A stretch of 64,000 nucleotides of DNA from Castor canadensis (taxonomy: Eukaryota > Chordata > Mammalia > Rodentia > Castoridae): assembly GCF_047511655.1 (NCBI RefSeq), contig NC_133392.1, positions 20,784,001 to 20,848,000 of the forward strand. The letters are read 5' to 3'. Positions 24,180 to 37,072 of this stretch are shown here, one piece after another. The position numbers and the translations under genes are program-made. Every line of letters begins with the position of its first letter. Position 1 is the first letter of the stretch. The notes beneath the pieces are model-generated. The model did no database searches. It saw only the letters and a program-made list of their open reading frames with translations, and was not told where the DNA came from.

Positions 24180-24193
24180 ATGTTGCCTTTTTT
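24180..24193 (+). repeat. Target-site duplication, left copy (L1-D)
   Basis: atgttgcctttttt recurs at 39416-39429 and brackets L1-D. The T-rich end merges with the L1-D poly-A tail, so the exact right edge is uncertain. Confidence 0.75.
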
Positions 24194-24817
24194 TCTTTTT
24201 ATTGTTGTGCTAGATGGAGGCACATTGTGGCATTTACAAAATTTCTTACAATATATCAAATATATCATACTTGAATTTACCCCCTCCACCATTCTCCGTC
24301 ATTCTTCCCTCCCCCCATTCCTGAAATAATTTCAGCACTTTTCATTTATATATGTAAATTTCCATTTACATATCTGTGTACACAGTATTTGCACCATATT
24401 CACCCTCCTACACCATTTCCCCACCTCTTCCCCTTTCCCACCTATAACAATCCCCCCAAGGAAGAACCTGTTCCACCCTCTTGTTCTCCAATTTTGTATA
24501 TGAAAAAAAGAAGAAAAATATGATCTGTTGTTTATTTAAGATGGCTACACAAGGAGTTTCCTTGTGGCACTTCCATATATATATCATAGCCAGACTTGGT
24601 TCATCTACTCTATTTTTCTTCTTTATACATTAGTACTTTTTAAATGGTGGTTTCAACCAGTTTAAAAATTCTATATTCATTCTTGTATAGAGAGTACATC
24701 AACCATATCCACCTTCTAAACTTCCTTCTTTTACTCTGCCCCTCTCATATGTGACCTCTCCTTAGTGTGGCATGTTTTTCATAGTATTGTTGTATTCATA
24801 CTAGGTCTATATTCCAT

Positions 24818-24890
24818 GTTTGAGAGAAAACATGAAGATTTTGGCCTTCTGAATCTGGCTAATTTTACTTAACATGATGTTCTCCATTCC
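24818..24890 (-). repeat. Duplicated ORF2 3'-end segment, copy 1
   Basis: The L1 ORF2 end ('gagagaaaacatgaagatt', 'gatgttctccattcc') appears here and again at 25008-25085, with a SINE-like block between. The copies differ at roughly one base in five, so the event is old or the two pieces come from different L1s. Confidence 0.6.
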
Positions 24891-24990
24891 ATTCTGGGCC
24901 ACAGAGTGAGAACCTGTCAAAAAGAAGAAAAGAAGAAGCCAGGAGCCAGTGACTAGTGCCTATAATTCTAGGTACCCTTGTATTTCTAGT
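24891..24990 (+). repeat. B1-like SINE fragments wedged in L1-D
   Basis: 'ctgggccacagagtgagaac' is the 3' end of a B1/Alu-like unit with an A-rich tail. Immediately after it, 'gccaggagccagtgactag' plus 'gcctataattctaggtac' is the head of another. Both are partial. Confidence 0.6.
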
Positions 24991-27705
24991 TTGCAATCAC
25001 TTTCCTATGAGAGAAAACATGTGGCTTTTGATCTTCTGAACCTGGCTAACTTCATTTAAGATGACGTTGTCCAATTCCATCCATTTACCTACAAATGACA
25101 AAATTTCATTTTTCTTTGTGGCTGAATAATATTCCATTGACTATAAATACCACATTTTCATTCTTCAGTAGTGGGGCATCTTGGCTGTTTCCATAACTTA
25201 GCTAAAATGAATACTGCTGCAATAAACATGGGTGGGCAGGTGCCTTTGTTGTAACCTGACTCACATTCTTTTGGCTATATACCTAGAAGTGGAATTGCAG
25301 GATCATAAGACAGTTCCATTTTCAGTTTTTTGAGAAGCCTCCATGCTGTTTTCCATAGTGGTTGTACTAATTTACATTCTAACCAGCAGTGTATGAAGGT
25401 TCCTTTTCCCCCAGATCTTCACCAATATTTGTTGTTGCTTGTGTTCTTGATGGAAGCCATTATAACAGGAGTGAAGTGGAATCTTAACTTGGTTTTGATT
25501 TGCCTTTCCTTTTGGCCAGGGATGTTCAGGATTTCTTCATGTGTTTTTAGACATCTCCACTTCTTCCTTGGAAAAAACTATGTTCAGTTCTTTTGCCCGT
25601 TTCTTCATTGGGTCATTGAATTTTTGGGAGTTTAGGTTTTTGAGCTCCCTATATATTCTGGTTATCAAACCTTGTCAGATGTGTAGCTGGCAAAGATTTT
25701 CTTCCATTCTGTGGGCAGTTTCTTCAGTTTAGAGATCATTACTATTTTTGTGCAGAAGCTTTTTAATTTTATGTAGTCCCATTTGTCAATCCATTCTTAG
25801 TTGCTGAGTCATTTGAGTTCTGTTGGGGAAGTCCTTGCCTATGCCTATTAATTCCAGTGTATTCCCTGCTCTTTCCTGCATTAGCTTCAAGGTTTCAGGT
25901 CTGACTTTAAGGTCTTTAATCCACTTTGAGTTGATACTTGTACAGGGTGAAAGACATGGATCTAGTTTTGGTTTTCTGTATGCAGACATCCAGCTTTCCC
26001 AGCAACATCTGTTGAAGAGGCTGTCTTTTCTCCATCATATGCTTTGGTCATCTTTGTCAAAAATCAGATGGGTATAGCTACTGTGGATTCATATCTGGGT
26101 CTTCTGTTTCTACTCCACTGTTTTCATGTCTGTTTTTGTGCCAGTAGCATGCTGTTTTTATTGTTATGGCTCTGCAGTATAGTTTGAAGTCAAGTACAGT
26201 GATATATCCAGTACTACTCTTTTTGTTCAGTATATTTGTGGTCTTTTGTGCTTCCAAATGAACTTTAGGATTGATTTTTCAATCTCTGTGATGAATGTCA
26301 TTGGAATTTTGATGGGAATTGCATTGAGCATGTAAATTGCTTTTGGTAATACAGTCATTTTCACTAATTCTTGAGCATGGGAGATCTTTCCATTTTCTGT
26401 AGTCTTCTTTGATTTCTTTCCTCAATGGTTTGTAGTTTTCCTTATAGAAGACTTTCACATCCTATGTTAAGTTTATTCCTAGGTATTTTTTTTGAGGCTA
26501 TTGTAGATGGAATTATTTTCCTATATTCTTTTTAAATCTCTTCATTGTTGCTGTATAGAAAGGCTACTTATTTTTGTAAATTGATTTTGTATCCTGCTAC
26601 TTTGCTGAAGCTGTTTATGGTGTCTAGGTGTTTTTTGGGTCTTTTAGGTATAAGATCATGTCATCTGCAAATAGGGGTGTTTTGAGTACTTCTTTTCCAG
26701 TTTTATTCATTTTTTTTCTTCTTCTTATCTTATAGCTCTGACTAGCAATTCCAAGACTATGTTGTCTCATTCCTGACTTTAGAGGAAATGTTTTCAATTT
26801 TTCCCCATTTAGTATGATGTTGGTTATAGGCTTGTCATATACAGCTTTTATTATGTTGAAGTACATTCTTTCTATTCCTAGTTTCACTGAAGCTTTTATC
26901 ATAGACTGATGTTGAATTTTATCAAGAATTTTTCTGCATCTATTGAGATGATTATGTGTTTTTTGTCTTGTTTCTACAAATGTGCTATATTGCATTTTAT
27001 GATTTGCATATGTTGAACTATCCCTGCATCACTTACTTAATCATGTTTTATGATCTTTTTGAAATGTTGAATTTGTTTTGCCAATATTTTATTGAGGGTT
27101 TTTGCATCTATGTTCATTAAAGACATTGGACTATAATTTTCTTTCTTTCTTGTGTCCTTATCTGGTTTTAGGATGAGTGTAATGCTGGCTTCATAAATGA
27201 GTTTGATATTCTTCCCTTTCTATGTCATTCTAAAGATTGAGGAATTCTGGTATTAGTTCTTTAAATGTCTGATAGAATTTAATGGTGAATTGATCAGGAC
27301 CTGGACTTTTCTTTTTTGGGGACTCTATTGCTTCTTCAATTTCTTTGCATGTAATAGATCTGTTTAGGTGACTAATACTTTCTTGGTTCAACTTTGGATG
27401 GTCATATTTATCTAAAGTTTGCTCATTTCTTATAGATTTTCCAATTTATTTGAATATTAGTTTTCAAAGTAGTCCCTGATATTTTCCTAGATTTCCTTGG
27501 TACTTGTTGTTATCTCCCCTTTTTCATTTCTAATTTTATTAATTTGGGTCTTTTCCCTTCTAATTTTAGTCAGATTCACCAGGGGTTTCTCAATTTTATT
27601 TATCTTTTCAAAGAGCCAGCTTTTTGTTTTGATTTTTTTTTTTTGGTATCAATTTTGTTGATTTTGGCCCTTATTTGTTATCATTTCTCTCCTGCTAGTT
27701 TTGGG

Positions 27706-27719
27706 TGTAGGTTGTTCTT
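27706..27719 (+). repeat. Target-site duplication, left copy
   Basis: tgtaggttgttctt matches 28871-28884 exactly. Joining the two flanks restores continuous L1-D ORF2 sequence. Confidence 0.88.
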
Positions 27720-28870
27720 TTTTTTTTTCCCATTTAAAAAGGTTTATTGATTTAAAACTAACATTTTAAGTGCGCAAATTTAACATATAAATTTCGTATG
27801 CACATATGAATAAAAGAAAAACAAACCAAAAATAAGTTAAAAAAAACCCGTAAATTTCAGTGAGTTTGGATATATGTGTGCAGCCATGCTACCATACCAT
27901 AATCAAAGTCCTAATAAATACTCCTTTTTTTTTGTTTGTTTTTTCATTTTTCTTTTATTATTCATATGTACATACAAGGATTGGTTCATTTCTCCCCATT
28001 GCCCCCACCCCCTCCCTTACCACCCACTCCACCCCCTCCCTCTCCCCCCCCAAAACCCAGCAGAAACTATTTTGCCCTTATTTCTAATCTTGTTGTAGAG
28101 AGAGTATAAGCAATAATAGGAAGGAACAAGAGTTTTTGCTGGTTGAGATAAGGATAGCTATACAGGGCATTGACTCACATTGATTTCCTGTGCGTGGGTG
28201 TTACCTTCTAGGTTAATCTAATGTCCACATATGAGGGAGAACATACAATTTTTGGTTTTTTGAGTCAGGCTAACCTCACTCAGAATGATGTTCTCCAATT
28301 CCATCCATTTACCAGCGAATGATAACATTTCGTTCTTCTTCATGCCTGCATAAAATTCCATTGTGTATAGATACCACATTTTCTTAATCCATTCGTCAGT
28401 GGTGGGACATCTTGGCTGTTTCCATAACTTGGCTATTGTGAATAGTGCCGCAATAAACATGGATGTGCAGGTGCCTCTGAAGTAACAGTCTTTTGGGTAT
28501 ATCCCCAAGAGTGGTATTGCTGGATCAAATGGTAGATCGATGTCCAGCTTTTTAAGTAGCCTCCAAATTTTTTTCCAGAGTGGTTGTACTAGTCTACATT
28601 CCTACCAACAGTGTAAGAGGGTTCCTTTTTCCCCACATCCTCTCCAACACCTGTTGTTGTTGGTGTTGCTGATGATGGCTATTCTAACAGGGGTGAGGTG
28701 GAATCTTAGCGTGGTTTTAATTTGCATTTCCTTTATTGCTAGAGATGGTGAGCATTTTTTCATGTGTTTTCTGGCCACTTGAATTTCTTCTTTTGAGAAA
28801 GTTCTGTTTAGTTCACATGCCCATTTCTTTATTGGTTCATTAGTTTTGGGAGAATTTAGTTTTTAAGTTC
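27720..28870 (-). mobile_element. 5'-truncated L1 with probable 3'-transduced sequence
   Basis: A minus-strand insertion inside L1-D ORF2. From right to left: the ORF2 C-terminus (28218-28508, with [20 protein letters not shown] and the MFSLICGH end), a young-type 3'UTR with its G-rich tract (complement of 27995-28050), a first poly-A (about 27925-27960), then about 190 bp of non-L1-consensus sequence (27732-27918) and a second poly-A at 27717-27728 next to the duplication. This two-tail order is the signature of transcriptional read-through past the L1 signal into genomic flank, followed by retrotransposition. The target-site duplication is 14 bp and perfect. Confidence 0.82.
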
Positions 28871-28884
28871 TGTAGGTTGTTCTT
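28871..28884 (+). repeat. Target-site duplication, right copy
   Basis: tgtaggttgttctt, identical to 27706-27719. Confidence 0.88.
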
Positions 28885-30440
28885 GTTTCTCTAGGAGTTT
28901 GAGATGCAGCATTAGGTCATTTATTTTAGATCTTTCTGTATTTTAAATATATGTACTCATGGCTATAAACTTTCCCCTTAAGACTGCCTTTGCTGTATCT
29001 TGTAGGTTCTGATAGGTTGTGCTTTCATTCTCATTAAATTCAAGGAATTTTTTTATTTCCTCCCTTATTTCTTCAATGAACTACTGATCATGGAGCAATG
29101 TGTTGTTCAGCCTCTAGTTGGTTGACTATTTTCTGCTTATTGTGTTGTGGTCAGAGAGTATGCAGGGGGTTATTTCAGTTTTCTTATATTCATTAAGACT
29201 TGGTTTGTGCCCTAGAATGTGGTCTATTTTGGAGAAAGTTCCATGGGCTGCTGGGAAGAATGTATATTGTGGTGTTATAGGATGGAATACTCCATAGACA
29301 TCTGTCAGGTCCATTAGATCTGTGGTATCATTCAATTCTAGAGTTTCTTTGTCAATTTTTTGCCTGGATTTCCTATCTATTGGGATAGAGGAGTATTGAA
29401 GTCTCCTGCCACCACTGTGTTAGGGTCTATCAGTGTTTTTGAGTCCATTAGTGTATGTTTAATGAAGTTGGGTGCACTGGCATTGGGCACATACAAGTTA
29501 ACAATAGTTATTTCTTCTTGTTGTATTACTCCTTTTATTAGTATGAAATGACCTTCTTTGTCTCTTCTGATTAATTTATGTTTGAAGTCTACTTTATCTA
29601 ATATAAGTATTGTTACTCCTTCCTGCTTTCAGGGACCATGAGCTTGCTAATTTTTTTTCTATACTTTCACCCTGGGGCAATGTTTGTTTCTGTTTCTAGG
29701 ATGGGTTTTTATAAACAACAGATTGTTGGGTCTTCCTATTTAATCCAGTTTGTCAATCAGTGTCTTTTTATGGGGAAGTTGAGTCCATTAACATTCTCTG
29801 TTAATGTTGAGAGGTATGTGTTGATTCTTGCCATTTAGTTGTTTTTGTTGTGTAAGGGTTTGTGTGTATGCAAGAAGTCTATGCTAATCTCTGATTTCTT
29901 ATCTGCTTTTCTCTTGAGGCTTAATAATTCTCATCTTTCATGCCTATGTTTGTTTTCATCTTCTGTATAGGAGTCTTTTCAGTATCTTCTATAGTGGTCA
30001 TGTATTGTTTTAGTTTCTGTTTATCATGGAAGATTTTTAGTCCTCTTTCAATTTTGAGTGATAGCTTTGCTAAGTAGAGTACTCTAGTACTGTTTTTTTT
30101 TTCTTTCAGTGCTTGAAATATCTCATTCCATGCCCTTTTTGCTTTTAAGGTTTCTGTTGAGAAATATGTTATTATTTTGATGGTTTACCTTGATATGTTA
30201 TTTGATTTTTCTCTCTGAGAGACTTTAATGTTTTTTCCTTGTTCTCTGTGTTGTTTTACATATAATATACTGTGGAGAGGTTCTATTTTGGTCATGTCTG
30301 TTTGGTGTCCTGGAGGCTTCCTGTACCTGAATGGGCATCTCTTTTTTGAGATTTGGAAAATTTTCTACTATCATTTTGTTGAATATATTATACCTTTGGC
30401 TTGTAGCTCTTCTCCTTCTTTTATGCCCATGATTCACAGC

Positions 30441-30450
30441 CTTTATCTTT
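30441..30450 (+). repeat. Target-site duplication, left copy (L1-E)
   Basis: ctttatcttt recurs at 37063-37072. Joining the flanks restores L1-D ORF1 order. Confidence 0.75.
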
Positions 30451-30892
30451 ATTTTTTATTCATTTATTCACATGGTTTGGTTCATTTCTCCCCTTGTCCC
30501 CAATCCCCTTTCCCCCCACTTTCAAGCAGAACATGTTCTGCCCTTATCTCTAATTTTGTTGAAGAGAAAATATAAGCAATAATAAGAAAAAGTGCTTTCC
30601 CTAGTTGACATAAGGATAGCTATACAGAGAGATTCTTAACATTGCTTCCATGTACAAATGTGTTACAACCCAAGTTGATTCATCTCAAACTGACCTGTTC
30701 ACTGGTTCCTGATCCCCTTATCATATTGACCTCTGCTGCTTTAAGGTTTCTGTATTATTTCCTCTGCAGTGAGGACATCAAACACTTTCATGTTTTGGGT
30801 TTCTTACCTATCGCCATACCTCCCATGTGTGCTCTCCCTTTATCATGTGACCCAAGTTCAACCACATTGCTGTATTTGCCCTAGATCTAAAG

Positions 30893-33800
30893 TCAGCATA
30901 TGAGGGAGAACATACGATTTTTGGTCTTCTGAGCCTGGCTAACCTCGCTCAGAATGGTGTTCTCCAGTTCCATCCATATACTTGAGAGTGATAAGATTTC
31001 AGTCTTCTTCATGTCTGAGTAAAACTCCATTGTGCATAAACACCACATTTTCTTAATTGACTCGTCAGTAGGGGGCACCTTGGTTGTTTTCATAACTTTG
31101 CTATTGTGAGTAGTGCTGCAATAAACATGGGTGTGCAGTTGCCTCTGGAGTAACCTGTGTCACATTCCTTTGGGTATATCCCCAAGAGTGGTATTGCTGG
31201 ATCATATGGCAGATCTATGTTTAGATTTTTAAGAAGTCTCAAATTTTTTTTTTCAGAGTGGTTGCATGAGCTTGCATTCCCACTAGCAGTGTACAAGGTT
31301 TCCTTTTTCTCTACATCTTCACCAACACCTGTTGTTGGTGGTGTTTTTGATGATAGCTATTCTAACAGGAATGAGTTGGAATGTTAGTGTGGTTTTGATT
31401 TGTATTTCCTTTATGGCTAGAGATGGTGAGTATTTTTTCATGTATTTTTTTTTCCATTTGAATTTCCTCTTTTGAGAAAGTTCTGTTTAGATCAGTTGCC
31501 CAATTCTTTATTAGTTCATTGATTTTGGGAGAGTTTAGTTTTTTAAGTTCCCTGTATATTCTGGTTATCAGTCCTTTGTCTGATGTATAGCTGGCAAATA
31601 TTTCCTCCTACTCTGTGGGTGATCTCTTCAGTTTAGAGACAATTTCTTTTGTTGTGCTGAAATTTTTAGTTTTATAAAATCCCATTTGTCCATCCTTTCT
31701 CTTAGTTGCTGAGCTGCTGGGGTTCTACTGAGGAAGTACTTGCCTATACTCATTACTTCTGGAGTATGCCCTGCTCCTTCCTGTACTAACTTCAGAGTTT
31801 TGGGTCTGATATTAAGGTCCTTGATCCATTTTGAGTTGATACTAGTACAGAGTGATAAACATGGATCTAGTTTCAATTTTTTGAAAGATGGATAACCACT
31901 TTTCCCAGCAACATTTGTTGAAGAGGCTGTTGTTTCTCCATCATATATTTTTGGTGCCTTTGTAAAAATAAGGTGGGCATAGTTGTGTGGATTCATATCC
32001 ATGTCCTCTATTCTGTTCCACTGGTCTTCATGTCTGTTTTTGTGCCAATACCATGCTGTTTTTATTGCTGCTTCTTTGTAATACAGTTTGAAGTCAGGTA
32101 TAGTGATACCTCCAGCATTGCTCTTTCTGCTGAGTATTGCCTTGGCTATTTGTGGTCTCTTTTGTTTCCAAATGAACATTAGGGTAGATTTTTTAATCTC
32201 TGTGATGAAAGTCATTGGGATTTTGATGGGAGTTGCATTAAACATGTAGATTGATTTTGGTAGTATAGCCATTTTAACTATGTTGATTCTACCAATCCAT
32301 GAGCACGGGAGATCTCTCCACCTTCTGTAGTCTTCTTCAGTCTCTTTCTTCAGGAGTTTGTAGTGTTCCTTGTAGAGGTCTTTCACATCCTTTGTTAAGT
32401 TTACTCCTAGGTATTTGATTTTTTTTGAGGCTATTGTAAATGGAATTGTTGCTATATATTCTTTCTCAATTTGTTCACTTTTGGTGTATAGAAAAGCTGA
32501 TGATTCTGTAAGTTGATTTTGTATCCTGTCACCTTGCTGAAGCTGTTTAGGGTTTCTAGGAGCATTTTGGGTAGAGATTTTTTGGGTCTTTAAGGTGTAG
32601 GATCATATCATCTGCAAATAAGGATATTTTCACAGTTTTTTTAACCTATTTGTATTCCTTTTATTTCTTCTTCTTGCCTAATTGCTCTGGCTAGGAATTC
32701 CAGTACTATGTTGAATAGGAGTGGGGATAGTGGGCACCCTTGTCTCGTTCCTGATTTTAAGGGAAATGGTTTCAGTTTTTCACCATCAATTATGATGTTG
32801 TCTATAGGTTTGTCATATATAGCCTTTACAATGTTGAGGTACTTTCTTTCTATTCCTAGTTTTCTTAGAGCTTTTATCATGAAGTGGTGTTGGATCTTGT
32901 AAAGGCTTTTTCTGCATCTATTGAGATGACCAAGTAGTTTTTGTCTTTGCTTCTATTATTAGATTTGCATATGTTGAACCACCCCTGCATCCCTGGGATG
33001 AAGCTGACTTGGTCATGGTGAATGATCTTTCTGATGTGTTGCTAGATTCAGTTTGCCATTATTTTATTGAGGATTTTTGCATTGATGTTCATTAAGGAGA
33101 TTGGAGTATAGTTCTCCTTTTTGGAGGTGTCTTTGCCTGGTTTTGGGATGACTGTAATACTGTCTTCATAAAATGAGTTAGGCAGTATTCTTTCCCTTTC
33201 TATTTCATGGAACAGTTTAGGAGAGTTGGTAATAATTCTTCTTTATAGGTCTGATAGAATTCAGCAGAGAATCCATCAGGCCCTAAACTTTTCTTTTTGG
33301 GAGGCTCTTTATTGCTGCTTCAATTTCATCTTGTGTTATAGATCTATTCATTTGACTAATGTCCTGTTGTTCAATTTTGGATGGTCATAAGTATCTAGAA
33401 ATCTGTCTGTTTCTTGAAGATTTTCAAATTTATTAGAAATCTGAGAACCTTCTCAGATTTCTTGGATTTCTGTGGTGTTTGTTGTTATCTCCCTTTTGCA
33501 CTTCTGATTTTACTGATTTGTTTTTTTTTCTCTCTTCATTAGTCAGGTTTACCAGGGGTTTGTCAATCTTATTTATTTTTTCAAAGAACTAACTTTTTTG
33601 TTTCATTGATTCTTTGTGTTTTTTTTGTTCCTATTTGATTAATTTCTGCCCTTATTATTATTATTTCTCTCCTTCTGCTTGCTTTGGAATTTCCTTGTTC
33701 TTGTTTTTCTAGGAGTTTGAGAAGTAATATTAGGTCATTGATTTGAGATCTTTCTGTCCTTTTAATATATGTAGTCATGGCTATAAACTTTCCTCTTAGG

Positions 33801-34679
33801 ACTGCCTTTGCTGTGTCCTATAGGTTCTAGAAGGTCATGTTTTCATTTCATTAACTTCCAGGAACCTTTTAATTTCCTTTTTTTATTTCATTAATGACCC
33901 ATTGATCATTGAGCAATGTGTTGTTCAGCTTCCAACTGTTTGCATGTTTTTTGCTATTATTTTTGTTGTTGAGTTCTTGTTTTAATGCATTGTGGTCAGA
34001 TAGGATGCATGGTATTATTTCTATTTTCTTATATTTGCTGAGGCTTGCTTTGTGCCCTAAGATATGATCAATTTTGGAGAAGGTTCCATGGCTGCTGAGA
34101 ATAATGTATATTGTGTAGAAGTTGGATGAAATATTCTGTTGACATTGGCTAGGTCCTTTTGATCTATGTTGTGATTTAGTTGTAGAATTTCTTTATTGAT
34201 TTTTTTGTTTGGATGACCTATCTATTCATGATGGGGGTGGTATTAAAATCTCCCACTACCACTGTGTTTGATTTTATATATGTTTTTAGGTCCTTCAGAG
34301 TATGTTTGATGAAATTGGGTGCATTGACATTGGGTGAATATAGGTTAATAATTGTTATTTCCTTTTGGTGTTTTTCCCCTGTTATTAATATGGAATATCC
34401 TTCTTTACCTCATTTGACCAATATGAGTTTGAAGTCTACTTTTTCTGAGATAAGTATTGTCTCTCCTGCCTTTTTTCTGGGTCATTGTCTTAGTAAATCT
34501 TCTTCCAGCCTTTCACCCTAAGCCGGTGCTTGCTTCTGTCGATGAGATGGGTCTCCTGTAAGCAACAGATTGTTGGATTCCTTTTTAATCCAGTTTGCCA
34601 AACAGTGCCTTTTGATGGGGGAATTAAGTCATTTAACCTTCAGTGTTAGTATTGATAGGTATGTGGTGATTCCTGTCAT
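30893..34679 (-). pseudogene. L1-E ORF2 remnant
   Basis: Broken endonuclease-RT ORF. The C-terminal end is at 30893-31093 and 31090-31296 ([17 protein letters not shown]). A long open piece at 31628-32386 (252 aa) covers the part downstream of the RT ([40 protein letters not shown]). RT motifs lie at 32641-32880 ([20 protein letters not shown]) and endonuclease relics at 33840-34580. Translation would start at the complement of 34677-34679 (MTGITTYLSILTLKV). At least six separate breaks exclude function. Confidence 0.88.
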
Positions 34680-35915
34680 TTAGTTGTTTTTGTTATTTAA
34701 GGGGTTGATTGTGTGCAGTTGAATCAAGCACTCTATACTTTCTTGCTTTTTTTTTCCTGTGGTTTTGTACTGCCCATCCTTTCATGGTTTTGTTTGCCTT
34801 CACTTTCTTTATGCAGAATCCTTGAAGAATCTTTTTTTTCGGTGACTTGGTGGTCATATATTGTCTTAGTTACTGCTTATTATGGAAGATTTTTATTGCT
34901 CCATCTATTTTGAATGATAATTTTGTTGCATAGAGTATACTAGGGTTGAAGTTATTTTCATTCAGTGTCCAGAATACCTCACTCCATGCTCTGCTTGCTT
35001 TTAAGGTTTCCATTGAGAAATCTGCTGTGATTTTGATGGGTTAACCTTTATGTGTTATTTGTTTTTTTCTCTCTTACAGCCTTTAAAATTCTTTCTCTAT
35101 TCTCTTTGCTTGTTTTAATGATAATATGTTGTGGGATAGTTCTATTTTGGTCAAGTCTGTTTGGTGTCTTGGAGGCTTCCTGTAGCTGAATGGGCATAGC
35201 TTTCTCTAGACTTGGGAAATTTTCTGTTATTATTTTGTTGAACATATTATGAATTCCTTTTGCTTGGACCTCTTTTCCTTCTTCAATGCCCATGATTCTC
35301 ATGTTTGGTCTTTTGATGGAATCAGTGAGTTCTTGCATATTCCTTTCACAGGTCTTGAGTTGTTTGACCAATAGTTCTTCAGTTTTTCCTTTAGTTACCA
35401 TTTCATCTTCAAGTTCTGAGATTCTTTCTTCTGCTTGTTCTAGTCTGCTGGAGTGGCCTTCTATTGTGTTTTATATTTATGTTTTATTCTTTATTTGAGA
35501 TTTTCCATATCATGGGTCACTTCCTCTTTAATATTGTCAATTTTGATTCTTAAATCATTTATCTCTCTATTTACAGTGTTCTTTGTTTCACTCTGGTATT
35601 TATTTAGGGCTCCTATGAGTTCATTTATTTGTTTTTGTGTCTTCTCATATTCTTTATTTTTGTTGTCTTGGAATTTCTTGGTGCCTCTTGTACATTTTGG
35701 TTGACCATGTCTAGTAACATCTCCGTGAAATTCTCAGTGATTACTTGCAGGATTTCTTCTTTCAGAGTGTTCTTGTGGGCTTTTTTGGGTTCCTTGGGAT
35801 AGTTTATCTTTGTTTTGTTGTTGTCTGGAACTGAGTATCCTTCATTTTCCTCTGAACCCTGTACTACTTTATTTTTGGGGGGAGTATGGTTTCTGCCTTT
35901 TTCATTTTCCTATCA
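34680..35915 (-). pseudogene. L1-E ORF1 remnant
   Basis: ORF1 of L1-E, ending at TAA (complement of 34680-34682) immediately before the ORF2 ATG. The best piece, 35048-35401 (117 aa), runs from the coiled coil (QLKTCERNMQELTDSIKRPN) into the RNA-recognition domain (NKIITENFPSLEKAMPIQLQ). It corresponds to the trimeric RNA-binding protein of the L1 RNP. Stops break it. Confidence 0.85.
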
Positions 35916-37062
35916 TTCCACTTGGTGCAGTTTCTGTCCCTGGTTTGTGTGTAACTTAGTATTAGCTAACTTATGATAGTAAAACTATCAAAACCAAGAA
36001 AGAAAGATAAAAAAGAAAAAGAAAAAGAGGACTAAAGGAATCAACAGGGAGAAATGGTGGAAAAACAAACAGCAAACAAGCAAACAAACACTTAGAGAAA
36101 AAAATTCCAGGCTCAGGAACAATAGAATTTTAGTCTTATTAGTTCTGGTGTTCCTCCTTCAGCATCCGGTCTTGGTGTTGGTATTTAAACAGAAGCTCTG
36201 TCTTAGTCTTGCCAGATGGTTGAGGAGACTGGCCAGTTTTTTTTCCTGTCTTTCATCGGCTACTGTTTAGTCACTTCCTCCCTCAGTGAGGTGTGGCTTG
36301 TCCTCAGATTCTGGAGATCAGCTCTGTGGCCCACTAGTCTTCCTGCTTTTTAGTTGGGTTCTTGCTGTATTGGTTTACTGGGGGCTTGTTACTTTGCCTC
36401 GTGCCCTTTCTCCGGGGTAAGGTCAGAGATGTGTCAGCCAGCTCTCTGTTGTCAGTGTGTTATGCTGGTTTGCTGATTGTTTTTCAATTTTTCAACATTG
36501 TATGACTTTGGATGTAGCTTACTGGTTCAGGAGATGAGCTTTGTGGATCGCTATTTACCCTATTTCAAGCAGCTGCTCATATCTTTCCAAGCTTTGTTTA
36601 CTGAAAGTTCCCATGGGGATCAGCTCCTTGCCTCTTCCCCCTTCTCCAGTGTGCTCAGGGTACCCTGCTCCCTCTGCTGCTTGTTTCTTTTTAGTTCCTT
36701 GTTTATTATTCATGTTTTTTTTTTTTTTTTGTGGTGTGGGGGTCAGTCTGTTCAGGGGGCTATGCTGGTTTATCCTAGAGGTGGCTCTGGGGATACCATG
36801 TGCCACTTATTTGCTCACCTGTGAGTCTGTGTCTCCCAAGCAGGTTTGGAGCCAAGGTCTGGTGACAGAGGATCCCTCCTGTTTTCTCAGTGTAATGTGG
36901 CATGGAGAAGCTTTGTATGGGCTGGGAGTCAGGGTGTCGGAGTTTTGCTTCTTCTTGGTGTTTTTTTCTGCCAAGTGTGGCTCCATCGTTTCAGCAAAAT
37001 TTTTGATTTAAGGAGCTCACACTGTCTGCTTCCTCCCTCTAGTTGCCATCTTGGATTCTCCT

Positions 37063-37072
37063 CTTTATCTTT
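37063..37072 (+). repeat. Target-site duplication, right copy (L1-E)
   Basis: ctttatcttt, identical to 30441-30450. Confidence 0.75.

Larger units (their letters stand above)
21655..24193 (-). mobile_element. L1-N: ancient L1, part 1 (ORF2 5' half, ORF1)
   Basis: This is a diverged minus-strand L1. It starts abruptly in the region between endonuclease and RT ('ctcttgttttcctaagg'), continues through the endonuclease ('gaagaaagttccaaggactgg', 'gtgtgtttctagtaggcaac') and runs on into ORF1 (about 22700 onward). There is no 3'UTR, so the 3' half is missing. All frames are broken. L1-D is inserted at 24193, and the element seems to resume at 39416. Inside it sit a short L1 3'UTR piece, an ID SINE and an internal direct duplication. 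Confidence 0.85.
25005..29834 (-). pseudogene. L1-D ORF2 remnant, interrupted
   Basis: Heavily broken ORF2. A C-terminal part lies at 25786-25989 and an RT part at 26624-26995 (with [17 protein letters not shown] and the catalytic [11 protein letters not shown]). Beyond the insertion at 27720-28870, the endonuclease C-terminal part is at 29126-29335 (FSKIDHILGHK, ILSDHNT). The ATG is the complement of 29832-29834. Both the RT FADD and the endonuclease IDH/SDH signatures survive in fragments despite many stops. Confidence 0.85.
30451..37062 (-). mobile_element. L1-E: full-length L1 nested in L1-D ORF1
   Basis: A 6.6-kb minus-strand L1 with all parts. The 3'UTR with G-rich tract spans about 30451-30892, ORF2 30893-34679, ORF1 34680 to about 35915, and the 5'UTR runs to 37062, with CAAGATGG as the complement of 37046-37053. 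ORFs are broken but contain long open stretches (252 aa at 31628-32386). It is flanked by a 10-bp direct repeat inside L1-D ORF1, so it is younger than L1-D. The 5'UTR splice-donor-like sequence (CACAG|GTGAGC) is retained, unlike in L1-F. Confidence 0.93.

Noticed and set aside
31628..32386. 252-aa ORF as a host gene
   Set aside because: It is the C-terminal half of L1-E ORF2, with stops and shifts on either side.
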